Source: JACVRW01 sp963734365 (GTDB lineage: Bacteria > Actinomycetota > Thermoleophilia > Solirubrobacterales > Thermoleophilaceae). From it: 64,000 bases of DNA. Shown in pieces: positions 43,633 through 51,613 of this stretch (the stretch's first letter is position 1; every line of letters starts with the position of its first letter). Position numbers and translations under genes: made by a program. Where the stretch lies: the NCBI GenBank assembly GCA_963734365.1, contig CAVTGV010000007.1, positions 186,001 through 250,000 on the forward strand, given 5' to 3'. The notes under the pieces are model-generated. The model did not search any database. It was not told where the DNA came from and saw only the letters and a program-made list of their open reading frames with translations.

Positions 43633-44487
43633 GTGCTCCTCGAAGAGCAGGCCCCCGCGAAGCTCAACCTCGTCCTTCAGGTCGGCCGGCCGCGGGCGGA
43701 CGGACTGCATCCGCTCTGCTCGCTGTTCGCGTCGATCGACCTTGCCGATGAGGTGCACGCGGAGGCGATCGACGGGGGCGATGACACGGTGGACTGCCGG
43801 AGCGTTCCGGGCCGCAACCTCGCCTCGGTCGCCATCGACTCCTTCCGGCGCGAGGCCGCGCCGGCCCTCCCCGCCCTGGCCGTCCGCATCGACAAGCGGA
43901 TTCCGGTGGCGGCCGGGCTCGGCGGGGGCAGCGCGGACGCCGCCGCGGTGCTGCGCATCGCCAACCGCATGGCGGGCTCTCCACTCGACACCGCCGGGCT
44001 CCGCGCGCTGGCCGCCGGGCTCGGCTCCGACGTCCCCAGTCAGATCGAGCCCGCCCATTGCCTCGTGCAGGGTGTCGGCGAGGTCGTGGAGTCGGTCGAC
44101 CTGCCGCCGCTCTGGGCGGTGCTCGTGCCCGACCCGGAGGGCCTGTCCACCTCCGAGGTGTACGCGGAGCTCGACCGTCTCGGCGGCTCGCGCGAAATGC
44201 TCGAACCCGAGCGGATCCGGGCCCTGGCCCGGGACGCCGTGGCTGATCCCGCCCGGCTCGCCGCCGCCCTGCAGAACGATCTCCAGCCGGCGGCGCTCTC
44301 GCTGCGGCCCGAGCTGAGCCGGATACTCGAGCAACTCGAGTCGGCCGGGGCACTGGGCGCCGCGGTCACCGGCTCCGGGCCCACATGCTTTGGTCTGTTC
44401 GGCGAAGCCGCCGCGGCCGAGGCGACGGCGGCCTCGCTCTCCCGCGGCTTCGTTGCGCGCTTCCGCCAAGCCGGCGCGCCCGGATAG
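43633..44487 (+). CDS. ispE: 4-diphosphocytidyl-2-C-methyl-D-erythritol kinase
   Basis: The ATP-dependent step of the MEP isoprenoid pathway. The 284-residue GHMP kinase shows APAKLNLVLQVGRPRADGLH, IPVAAGLGGGSADAAAVLRI (GHMP phosphate loop) and GAAVTGSGPTCFGLF near the C-terminus. GTG start; a -10-like TAGCCT lies 7 nt before it, so it may also have its own leaderless transcript in addition to the metG operon. One of the D of the usual GSDVPF motif is kept but the sequence reads GSDVPSQIEP, a change from the family's F. Confidence 0.94.
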   Translation: MLLEEQAPAKLNLVLQVGRPRADGLHPLCSLFASIDLADEVHAEAIDGGDDTVDCRSVPGRNLASVAIDSFRREAAPALPALAVRIDKRIPVAAGLGGGSADAAAVLRIANRMAGSPLDTAGLRALAAGLGSDVPSQIEPAHCLVQGVGEVVESVDLPPLWAVLVPDPEGLSTSEVYAELDRLGGSREMLEPERIRALARDAVADPARLAAALQNDLQPAALSLRPELSRILEQLESAGALGAAVTGSGPTCFGLFGEAAAAEATAASLSRGFVARFRQAGAPG

Positions 44488-44519
44488 CTCGCCGGAGCGC
44501 TCGGGTACCTTCAGCCGCG

Positions 44520-46118
44520 ATGTCCGCCCTCCAGATCGTCGCCGCCGTGGCCGCTGTGCTGGTGGTGGCATTCATCGTGTGGCGCTGGCGACGCCTCTCG
44601 CTCGAGCGCAAGGGCATCGGGATTCTGATCGCGCTGGCGCTTCTGGTCTACGCCACCGGGGTCCTCTCGGCGCTGCCCGATCCCAAGAAGATCATCGAGG
44701 ACATCGCGATCGCGCTGGGCCCGTGGACGTACGCGCTCGTCGGCGTGATGGCCTTCCTCGAGACGGGCGCCTTCGTGGGCCTCGTCGCACCCGGCGAGAC
44801 GGTGGTGATAGCCGGAGGAGTGATCGCGGGCCAGGGAGAGATCGAGCTGCTGCCGCTGATCGGCCTGGTCTGGATATGCGCGATCCTGGGCGACACCACC
44901 AGCTTCTACATCGGGCGCAAGCTCGGCCGCGGCTTCCTCGAGAAGCACGGGCCCAGGGTGAAGATCACCCACGAGCGGCTCGAGCAGGTGGAGGGCTACT
45001 TCGACCGCCACGGCGGCAAGACGATCCTGATCGGCCGCTTCATCGGCCTGGTACGTGCGCTGGCGCCGTTCATCGCGGGTTCCTCGGGTCTCGCGTACCG
45101 GCGCTTCATCCCCTACAGCATCGTCGGCACGGGCCTGTGGGCGACGATCTTCTGCGTCCTCGGCTTCATCTTCTGGCGCTCGTTCGACCGTGTGGTCAAG
45201 CTCGCCGGCCAGGCGGTGGCCGGCTTCGGTATCACGGTTGCCGTGATCGTCGGCGTGGTGGTCGTGTACCGGCGCCGCGCCGAGATCAAGGCCTGGCTAC
45301 TGGCTCACCAGCGCGACCCGCTCATCCGCCCGCTGTTCGCCGTGGGGCGGCCTGTGTACCGCCGGGTGATCGGCCCGCTCTGGCGCTGGATCGCACCGGA
45401 GGTGCGCTTCGTGTGGAACCGGGTCACGCCCGGCGATCTCGGCCTCGAGCTCACCACCACGCTGGCCGTAGCCGGGGTGGGCATGTTCGTCTTCTTCCTC
45501 TACGTGTTCGACCTGTCGAACAACCTGAACCCGACCCCGCTCGACACGGAGCTGCTCGACATCGCCGATCGTCTCTATAACGAGATGGCGGTCGACATCG
45601 CCAAGGTGGTCACGCAGCTCGGCGCCCTGCCCACGGTGATTGTGCTCCTGCTCGTGACCTCGATCGTCCTGGCCGAAAGGCGCCGCTGGGCGGAGATCGC
45701 CGTGCTCGTGGGCGGGCTGGCGCTGATCTACGTGAGCGTCCACGTGACGAAGGGGGCGGTCGACCGGCCGCGCCCCGCCAACCCGCTCGTGGACACCTCG
45801 TTCGCCTCGTTTCCAAGCGGCCACGCGGCGTACGCGGTCGCGTGGGTCGCGGTCGCGCTCGTGCTCACGAGACGGCTCGGGCTCATCACCAACGCCGCGG
45901 TACTGCTCGTGGCGATCGCGATCGCCGCCGTGGTGGGCCTCACCCGCATCTACCTGCGCGTGCACTACTGGTCCGATGTCGCGGCGGGATGGGGGCTCGG
46001 CTGCGGCATCTTCGCGGCGCTGACGGCGATCGTCCTCGTCGTCGAGTACATGCGCCACAATGGGCGCCAGCGCGAGCAGGGGCCGCCCGCCCCGCCGCTC
46101 GCCCCCGTGGAGCGATGA
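44520..46118 (+). CDS. DedA-PAP2 fusion membrane protein
   Basis: A 532-residue protein in two halves. Residues ~60-270 are a DedA (SNARE-associated) domain: FLETGAFVGLVAPGETVVIA, LGDTTSFYIGRKLGRGFL and GRFIGLVRALAPFIAGSSGL, the group that flips polyprenyl-phosphate or phospholipid. Residues ~370-510 are a PAP2 phosphatase: KGAVDRPRP, FPSGHAAYA and TRIYLRVHYWSD supply the three catalytic motifs. Joining them suggests dephosphorylation coupled to lipid-carrier recycling, perhaps of undecaprenyl phosphate (inference). It has a -10-like TACCTT 8 nt before the ATG and overlaps the next small gene by ATGA. Confidence 0.92.
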   Translation: MSALQIVAAVAAVLVVAFIVWRWRRLSLERKGIGILIALALLVYATGVLSALPDPKKIIEDIAIALGPWTYALVGVMAFLETGAFVGLVAPGETVVIAGGVIAGQGEIELLPLIGLVWICAILGDTTSFYIGRKLGRGFLEKHGPRVKITHERLEQVEGYFDRHGGKTILIGRFIGLVRALAPFIAGSSGLAYRRFIPYSIVGTGLWATIFCVLGFIFWRSFDRVVKLAGQAVAGFGITVAVIVGVVVVYRRRAEIKAWLLAHQRDPLIRPLFAVGRPVYRRVIGPLWRWIAPEVRFVWNRVTPGDLGLELTTTLAVAGVGMFVFFLYVFDLSNNLNPTPLDTELLDIADRLYNEMAVDIAKVVTQLGALPTVIVLLLVTSIVLAERRRWAEIAVLVGGLALIYVSVHVTKGAVDRPRPANPLVDTSFASFPSGHAAYAVAWVAVALVLTRRLGLITNAAVLLVAIAIAAVVGLTRIYLRVHYWSDVAAGWGLGCGIFAALTAIVLVVEYMRHNGRQREQGPPAPPLAPVER

Positions 46119-46336
46119 GCGATCTCACGAGCACAGAGCTGACCATCGGCCTCGCCGCCGGCCTGGTGGGAGCGTGTTACATCTTCCTGATCCTGATGCC
46201 GGCCTGGCGCTGCTACGGCCGGCTCTGGGAGAAGATCGCGGCGAGCGTCCTCACTCTCTTCATCCTCGCCAGCCTGCTCGGAGCGGGCGCGGCACTGGGG
46301 CTCGCGGTGGTCTGGTCGTACGACAAGTACGCCTAG
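46115..46336 (+). CDS. Small two-helix membrane protein
   Basis: A 73-residue protein translated from an ATGA overlap with the DedA-PAP2 gene. Two hydrophobic segments (ELTIGLAAGLVGACYIFLIL and ASVLTLFILASLLGAGAALG), a short basic loop WRCYGRLWEK between them. Unknown function; tight coupling suggests a partner of the fusion protein. Its TAG stop lies in the CTAG that begins palindromic element copy 2. Confidence 0.75.
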   Translation: MSDLTSTELTIGLAAGLVGACYIFLILMPAWRCYGRLWEKIAASVLTLFILASLLGAGAALGLAVVWSYDKYA

Positions 46337-46498
46337 CGACCTGAGTCGTTATTTCGTGCGCACCTTCCCGGCGTCTGGACGCGTCTGGCGCCACCCACGG
46401 GAATCGCCGATGCTGCGCATCGACTCATCCCGTGTGCGTCCCCGGCCACGCCCAGCCGCTCGGGAAGCTGAGGCCGAACTTCCGACTCAGGTCACTAG
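46333..46498. repeat. CTAG-bounded ~166-bp palindromic element, copy 2
   Basis: Nearly the same sequence as 4534-4700: same terminal ctag[c/t]gacctgagtcg inverted repeat, same mirrored blocks, slightly different centre (gatgc-tgc-gcatc). The left CTAG includes the stop of the small membrane gene. The right CTAG is part of ctagcg-accg-cgctag (46495-46510), a palindrome that looks like the original target, and the same kind of palindrome flanks the third element. Confidence 0.8.
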
Positions 46499-46558
46499 CG
46501 ACCGCGCTAGCTGCGTGCTGTTTGGCTCAAACTGCGACTCGACCGAGCCGGGCGTCGA

Positions 46559-46564
46559 TACGAT
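46559..46564 (+). promoter_or_regulatory. Putative -10 (TACGAT) of the PucR-type gene
   Basis: TACGAT lies 6 nt before the ATG at 46571, leaderless spacing. Confidence 0.4.
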
Positions 46565-46570
46565 CGGCTG

Positions 46571-47818
46571 ATGTCCGCCGGCCGTCAAACCGCATCCGCG
46601 GCCGCCGACTCGCGCTCCTTCCTGGAGGCGCTCGACGAGGTGTCAGAGGCCGTCGAGGCCGGCGCCGGCCTGCCTTCGGTGGCTCGTGCCGCGGGGCGGG
46701 CGCTCGGCGCCAGTGTGATCGTGCTCGACTCCTCGAGCAGCGTGCTCGCCGTGGCCTGCGCCTCGCCGGAGGACGAACGCGCGGTGATGGCGGGAGAGGG
46801 CGACACTGACACGGTGGCTCTCCGGGTGGCCGAGCTGACCGTCGGTGAGCTGCGCTACCGGCCGCGCGCGGAGCCGCCGCCGGCCGCCCTGCTGCGGCTG
46901 GTGGGCAACCTCATGGGCCTCGAGCTGGAGCGTGCACGAGCGCCGGAGCGCGCGAGCGAGGAGGCTGTCGGAGACTTCCTCGAGGACCTCCTGGGCCGCC
47001 GCATCACCGATCGGGAGAACATCGTCGCCCGCGCCGGCGAGCTCGGCTGTGACCTCGGCTCGGGCGCCACCGCTCTCGTGGTGCGAGCCCGTCCCTATCA
47101 CCCCGAGGAGGGCGACTGGCGCGCCCGCGTGGTCACGCTGGCCGAGCGCGGTGCACGGGCGATCGAGCGCGGTGCCCTGGCCGCGCTCACCGAGATGCGC
47201 GACGAGCGCGAGCTCGTGATCTTCGTACCGGGCCCCGACGCCGCCGGCGCCCGCCGCGCCGCCGGCGCCGTGCTGCGCGAGCTCGAGGCTCACCTTCCCG
47301 GCTTCGCGCTCACCGTGGCCCGCTCCCGCCACACGGTGGACCCAGCCGACCTCCACCGCGCCGGTGCCGAGGCGCTCCTGGCGGCCAACGTGGCTGAGGC
47401 CCGCGGGCTGGCGGAGCTGTCATTCGAGGAGACCGGCGCCTACCGTCTGCTGCTGCCCGCGATGAGCGAGGACCCGCGCGAGCTGCAGGGCTTCTTCGAC
47501 GAGACGGTGGCGCCGCTCGTGACCTACGACGACCAGTACGAGACCGAGCTCGTCCGCACGCTCGAGTCCTTCCTGGACGCCGACGGCAACGTGGCGAAGA
47601 CCGCCGAGAAGCTCTACACCCACCGGCACACGATCCGCTACCGGCTGGAACGGGTGAAGGAGCTCACCGGCCTCGACGTCTCCTCCACCGACGGCCGCGA
47701 GCGTCTCTCGCTGGGCCTGAAGGCGATGAGGGTCCTCGGCATCATGCCGCCGGCAGGGCCGGCCCACGAGAAGGGCTCGGAGGCGGGCCGGGTGCCGAGC
47801 CAGCGCAAGGACCGGTAG
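46571..47818 (+). CDS. PucR/CdaR-type transcriptional regulator
   Basis: A 415-residue protein. Residues ~20-110 look like a GAF-type sensor; ~120-290 the GGDEF-like region usual in this family; the C-terminal helix-turn-helix (PucR_HTH30) is at ~340-395: LVRTLESFLDADGNVAKTAE, then KLYTHRHTIRYRLERVKELT. Family members govern purine, sugar-acid or amino-acid use. No target operon adjoins, so the role is unknown. Confidence 0.88.
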   Translation: MSAGRQTASAAADSRSFLEALDEVSEAVEAGAGLPSVARAAGRALGASVIVLDSSSSVLAVACASPEDERAVMAGEGDTDTVALRVAELTVGELRYRPRAEPPPAALLRLVGNLMGLELERARAPERASEEAVGDFLEDLLGRRITDRENIVARAGELGCDLGSGATALVVRARPYHPEEGDWRARVVTLAERGARAIERGALAALTEMRDERELVIFVPGPDAAGARRAAGAVLRELEAHLPGFALTVARSRHTVDPADLHRAGAEALLAANVAEARGLAELSFEETGAYRLLLPAMSEDPRELQGFFDETVAPLVTYDDQYETELVRTLESFLDADGNVAKTAEKLYTHRHTIRYRLERVKELTGLDVSSTDGRERLSLGLKAMRVLGIMPPAGPAHEKGSEAGRVPSQRKDR

Positions 47819-47835
47819 GGCGCACCCGCTACTGG

Positions 47836-47841
47836 TACCTT
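47836..47841 (+). promoter_or_regulatory. Putative -10 (TACCTT) of tRNA-Gln
   Basis: TACCTT lies 13 nt before the first base of the tRNA, consistent with a short 5' leader. Confidence 0.4.
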
Positions 47842-47854
47842 CGCGGCACACCAC

Positions 47855-47929
47855 TGGGGAGTGGTGTAATTGGCAGCACGGGTGACTTTGGATCACCAGG
47901 CGGATCGGGTTCGAATCCCCCCTCCCCAG
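47855..47929 (+). tRNA. tRNA-Gln (anticodon TTG), with an irregular T arm
   Basis: Acceptor stem tggggag/ctcccca with discriminator G; D arm gtgt-aattggca-gcac; anticodon stem ggtga/tcacc with loop cttt-gga, anticodon TTG at 47888-47890; T loop ttcgaat. No CCA is encoded. The T stem is odd: tcggg against ccccc pairs only three of five, and the variable region is 7 nt. Deleting atc (47904-47906) gives a perfect ggggg/ccccc stem and a 4-nt variable loop. So either a 3-nt bulge exists or the sequence is in error. Confidence 0.9.
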
Positions 47930-47948
47930 CTGGTCCGTCCTGGACTCT

Positions 47949-47966
47949 TGCGAACATAGGTTCGCA
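47949..47966 (+). promoter_or_regulatory. LexA (SOS) box on the HNH gene start
   Basis: tgcgaac-atag-gttcgca: a 7-bp inverted repeat containing CGAAC-N4-GTTCG, the SOS box of Gram-positive and actinobacterial LexA. The right arm ends in the first base of the ATG at 47966. Confidence 0.75.
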
Positions 47967-48700
47967 TGGCCGGACGAGGTCCCTCGTACACAGAGCAGGC
48001 TGCTCGGGTGGCGGTTGCCGAGTCTCGCTCCTATTCCGAGACTCTCCGCCGGCTCGAGATGTGTCCGTCTGGCGGTGCCCATCTCATCCTGAAGAAGTAC
48101 CTGGAGATCTGGGCGATCTCGACCGAGCATTTTGATCCGTACGCGACCCATCGCGATCGCAAGGGTCACGTCGATCGGCGGTCGCTGGAGGAGATTCTCG
48201 TTGAGGGATCGCGGTACCACCGTGGCCACCTCAAGAGAAGGCTGTTTGACGAGGGGGTGAAGCTCCGGGCCTGTGAGCTGTGCGGTCAGGGCGAAGTCTG
48301 GTGCGGGCGGCGCATGTCGCTGATTCTCGATCACGTCAACGGCATCCGTGACGACAACCGCCTCGAGAATCTCAGGATCGTTTGTCCCAACTGTGCTGCA
48401 ACGCTCGTCACGCACTGCGGGCGCAAGAACAAGCTCGAGCCGAGGCAATGCCTGCGTTGCGCCGAGCTCTTTCAACCGAGGTCCTCGCGCCAGCGCTACT
48501 GCTCTCTCGGCTGCGGCTCGCGCCACGACAGAAGTCATTTGCGCGGGCCTCGGCCGAGCGCCTGGAAAGTTCAGCGACCGACGCATCGACAGCTGACGGC
48601 GGATCTGGCCGGGAAGAGCTACACGGCCGTAGGCCGGAAGTACGGCGTCTCCGACAACACCATTCGGAAGTGGGTGAGCTCCTTCGAACGCACGCAATAG
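47966..48700 (+). CDS. HNH endonuclease with zinc ribbon and helix-turn-helix
   Basis: A 244-residue protein. The HNH module is at ~105-155: CELCGQGEVWC, LDHVNGIRDDNRLENLRIVC (His and Asn of the motif) and THCGRKN, with CxxC pairs for structural zinc. A second zinc ribbon follows (CLRCAELF, YCSLGC), then a C-terminal HTH (SYTAVGRKYGVSDNTIRKWV). The N-terminus also looks helical and DNA-binding (YSETLRRLEMCPSGGAHL). It lies 36 bp after tRNA-Gln and starts within a LexA box, so it is likely induced by DNA damage. Whether it is a mobile-element remnant, homing-type or defence nuclease cannot be told. Confidence 0.85.
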   Translation: MAGRGPSYTEQAARVAVAESRSYSETLRRLEMCPSGGAHLILKKYLEIWAISTEHFDPYATHRDRKGHVDRRSLEEILVEGSRYHRGHLKRRLFDEGVKLRACELCGQGEVWCGRRMSLILDHVNGIRDDNRLENLRIVCPNCAATLVTHCGRKNKLEPRQCLRCAELFQPRSSRQRYCSLGCGSRHDRSHLRGPRPSAWKVQRPTHRQLTADLAGKSYTAVGRKYGVSDNTIRKWVSSFERTQ

Positions 48701-48731
48701 CCCGCGCCGCTCCGGTAGCCTGCCGGGTCCG

Positions 48732-50105
48732 ATGGCCGCCCCTTTCTCGGTCCTGGTCATGGCCGCCGGCCATGGCACCCGGATGCGCTCCAGCACGCCC
48801 AAGGTGCTCCACAGGGTGTGCGGCAAGCCCATGATCGAGTGGGTGATCGACGCGGCTCGCGAGGCCGGGGCGGGTCGCGTCGTCTGCGTGGTGCGGCCCG
48901 AAGACGGCGTGGCCGGCGAGCTGCCTGAGACCACGGAGGCCGTCGAGCAGCGGGAGGGAGAGGGCACTGCGGCGGCGGTGCTGGCCGCCCGCGATGCGCT
49001 TGCCAGCGGACCGATGGTGATCCTGTCGGGAGATCAGCCGCTGGTCACGGCCGAGCAGATCGCGGACCTGTTCGCCCAGCACGAGAACGAGGGAGCCACC
49101 GCGACCATCCTCACGACCGACAAGCTCGACCCCGCGGGCTACGGTCGAATCGTTCGCGACGGCGACGGCCGCGTCGAGCGCATCGTCGAGACGAAGTACA
49201 CGGAGGGGCTGGCGCCCGAGCTGCTCGCCGTGCGTGAGGTCAACCTGGGCACCTACGTTTTCGACGCCGAGAGGCTGTGGAGCGCCCTCGACCGGGTCGA
49301 GCTGGTGGACGGCGAGCTCTATCTCACGGGCGCGTTCCCGGTGATCGCCTCCGAGGGAGGCGTGGTCACGACCCACCTCACCGACGACGCCGGCACCGCC
49401 CTGGGCGTGAACGACCGGGTCGGGCTCATGCACGCCGAAGCCGCCGCTCAGCGGCGCCTCATCGAGGAACACGCCGAGGCCGGCGTGACCTTCCTCCAGC
49501 CGGCAAGCACCCGCGTGGAGGTCGGGGTCACGATCGGCGTGGACGCCACGATCGGCCCCGGTGTCAGCCTTCTCGGCGCGACGAGCGTCGGCGCTGGAAG
49601 CCAGATCGGCCCGCACGCCACGCTCACCGACACACGGGTGGGCGAGGCGGCCATCGTGCTCGAGACCGTGGCGGTGCAGGCGGAGATCGGGGACCGGGCG
49701 AGCGTGGGTCCGTACGCCTATCTCCGGCCCGGCACCGTTCTGGGCGAGGGCTCCAAGGTCGGCACCTCGGTGGAGATCAAGAACTCCGACATCGGCGCGG
49801 GCGCGAAGGTGCCCCACCTCTCCTACATCGGCGACGCCGACGTGGGCGAGGGCGCCAACCTCGGCGCCAGCACGATCACCGCCAACTACGACGGCCGCGA
49901 GAAGCACCGGACGAAGCTCGGAAAGAGCGCGAAGACAGGCGTGCACACCTCTCTGGTTGCGCCTGTAGACGTCGGCGATCGCGCGTACACTGGGGCCGGC
50001 TCGGTCATCACCGGCGACATTCCCGAGGGAGCGCTCGGCATCGCCCGCGAACGGCAGAAGAACGTAGAGGGATACGCGGACCGCGTGGAGGAGGAACCGC
50101 AATGA
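48732..50105 (+). CDS. glmU: Bifunctional UDP-GlcNAc pyrophosphorylase / glucosamine-1-phosphate acetyltransferase
   Basis: Makes UDP-GlcNAc for wall synthesis. The 457-residue protein has the nucleotidyltransferase signature LVMAAGHGTRMRSSTPKVLH at ~9-27, MVILSGDQPLVT, and YLTGAFPVI; from ~255 the left-handed beta-helix has the hexapeptide repeats, with GPYAYLRPGT, KNSDIGAGAKVPHLSYIGDA and TANYDGREKHRTKLG (acetyl-CoA site). A -10-like TAGCCT lies 10 nt upstream. ATGA overlap with prs. Confidence 0.96.
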   Translation: MAAPFSVLVMAAGHGTRMRSSTPKVLHRVCGKPMIEWVIDAAREAGAGRVVCVVRPEDGVAGELPETTEAVEQREGEGTAAAVLAARDALASGPMVILSGDQPLVTAEQIADLFAQHENEGATATILTTDKLDPAGYGRIVRDGDGRVERIVETKYTEGLAPELLAVREVNLGTYVFDAERLWSALDRVELVDGELYLTGAFPVIASEGGVVTTHLTDDAGTALGVNDRVGLMHAEAAAQRRLIEEHAEAGVTFLQPASTRVEVGVTIGVDATIGPGVSLLGATSVGAGSQIGPHATLTDTRVGEAAIVLETVAVQAEIGDRASVGPYAYLRPGTVLGEGSKVGTSVEIKNSDIGAGAKVPHLSYIGDADVGEGANLGASTITANYDGREKHRTKLGKSAKTGVHTSLVAPVDVGDRAYTGAGSVITGDIPEGALGIARERQKNVEGYADRVEEEPQ

Positions 50106-51136
50106 GCAAGCTCCTCGATACGGCCCCTGCGCCGGTGCTCCCGTCGAGCCTGCCGGCGGGCTACGAGAAGCGGCTGATGATCACGGCGGGCCGCGCGAGC
50201 CGCGAGCTGGGAGGCAAGATCTCCGGCAAGCTCGGAGTGGCCCTCACCGACGCCGGTCTCAAGACCTTCGCCGACGGCGAGGTGTACTGCCGCTACGCCG
50301 AGTCCGTCCGCGGCGCGGACCTGTTCATCGTGCAGTCGATCTGCGGCTCGGAGCGCGAGGGACTCACCGTCAACGACGCGCTCTGGGAACTGCTGCTCAT
50401 GATCCACGCGGCCAAGCACGCCTCGGCGCACCGGATCGTGGCCGTGACCCCATGGTTCGGCTACTCGCGCCAGGACAAGAAGTCATCGCCGCGCGAGCCG
50501 ATCTCGGCGCGGCTGGTGGCCGAGGTGCTCGAGACCGCCGGCGCCGATCGCCTGGTGGCAATGGACCTCCACGCCGGACAGCTGCAGGGCTTCTTCTCCA
50601 AGCCGGTCGACCACATGACCGCGATGCCGATCCTCACCCAGTTCGTCACCGACCGCCTGGCTGGCCGCGACCTCGTGATCATTGCCCCGGACGCCGGTCG
50701 CGTGAAGCTGGTGCAGAAGTTCGCGCAGAAGGTCGGCGCTCCCTACGCGCTGATGGAGAAGGAGAGGCCAGCCCACCAGGTAGCCGAGATCGGGTACGTG
50801 ATCGGCGACGTGAAGGATCGCACCGCGCTGATCGTCGACGACATCATCGGCACGGGCGGCACACTCAGCGCCGCCGCGCAGACCGTGCTCGACGCGGGCG
50901 CCAACGAGGTCTTCGCGGTGGCCACGCACGGGTTGTTCTCCGGCAACGCGTTCGAAGTCCTCCAGAAGGGTCCGCTCGCGGGCATCGTGGTCACCGATAC
51001 CGTGCCGCTGCGCGACGGCGCCCCCGATCTCATCACCCAGCTGAGCTGCGCCGACCTCCTCGAGGACACGATTCGCCGAATCTTCATCGACGACTCGGTG
51101 TCCGAGATGTTCCAGGGCGAGAACCAGCTGTTCTGA
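50102..51136 (+). CDS. prs: Ribose-phosphate pyrophosphokinase (PRPP synthetase)
   Basis: Makes PRPP from ribose-5-phosphate and ATP, the entry to purines, pyrimidines, His and Trp. 344 residues: GVALTDAGLKTFADGEVYCR, FIVQSICGSEREGLTVND, the flexible loop with VTPWFGYSRQDKKSSPREPI, MDLHAGQLQGFFSKPVDHMT and ALIVDDIIGTGGTL (PRPP loop). The first ~25 residues are an extra N-terminal stretch. The glmU-prs order is usual in Gram-positives; the pair is coupled by ATGA. Confidence 0.96.
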   Translation: MSKLLDTAPAPVLPSSLPAGYEKRLMITAGRASRELGGKISGKLGVALTDAGLKTFADGEVYCRYAESVRGADLFIVQSICGSEREGLTVNDALWELLLMIHAAKHASAHRIVAVTPWFGYSRQDKKSSPREPISARLVAEVLETAGADRLVAMDLHAGQLQGFFSKPVDHMTAMPILTQFVTDRLAGRDLVIIAPDAGRVKLVQKFAQKVGAPYALMEKERPAHQVAEIGYVIGDVKDRTALIVDDIIGTGGTLSAAAQTVLDAGANEVFAVATHGLFSGNAFEVLQKGPLAGIVVTDTVPLRDGAPDLITQLSCADLLEDTIRRIFIDDSVSEMFQGENQLF

Positions 51137-51157
51137 CACCGGGTAGCTCCGCCGGCC

Positions 51158-51613
51158 ATGTACGAGCTCTACCTGTCGCTTCACCTGGTCTGCGCCGTGC
51201 TGTGGGTGGGGGGTGGCGTGTCCGTGCACGTGCTCGCCCGCTGGACCGCCAAGACCGGTGACGACGAGGCACTGCTCCAGTTCAATCGCAACGCCCTCAA
51301 GCTCTCGGCGCGCTTCTACGCCCCGCTCGCCATCGTTCTGCTGGTGGCCGGGATCCTGCTGGTCCGCGAGGTGGGCTACGAGTTCAGCGACCTCTGGATC
51401 AGCCTGGCGCTGCTCGCGTGGGTGCTGAGCCTCGCGCTCGGCGTGATCTTCTACCCGCTCGAGGCCCGACGGATCGAGGCCGCCGCGGCGGACGGCGGGC
51501 CGAGCGCCCCCGCCGTGCGCAAGGGGATCAACCGCGTGCTCATGGTCAACGCGCTCGAGGTGACGATCCTCCTGCTCGTGGTGGTGGACATGGCCGTCAA
51601 GCCCGGCGCCTGA
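51158..51613 (+). CDS. DUF2269-like integral membrane protein
   Basis: A 151-residue protein with about four hydrophobic helices; the first has LHLVCAVLWVGGGVSVHVLA, the HxxxxxxWxGG signature of DUF2269/CopD-like predicted membrane proteins. A conserved His (in the first helix) might bind metal or haem; function unknown. It ends convergently with the ABC1 kinase gene, overlapping by 17 bp. Confidence 0.8.
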   Translation: MYELYLSLHLVCAVLWVGGGVSVHVLARWTAKTGDDEALLQFNRNALKLSARFYAPLAIVLLVAGILLVREVGYEFSDLWISLALLAWVLSLALGVIFYPLEARRIEAAAADGGPSAPAVRKGINRVLMVNALEVTILLLVVVDMAVKPGA

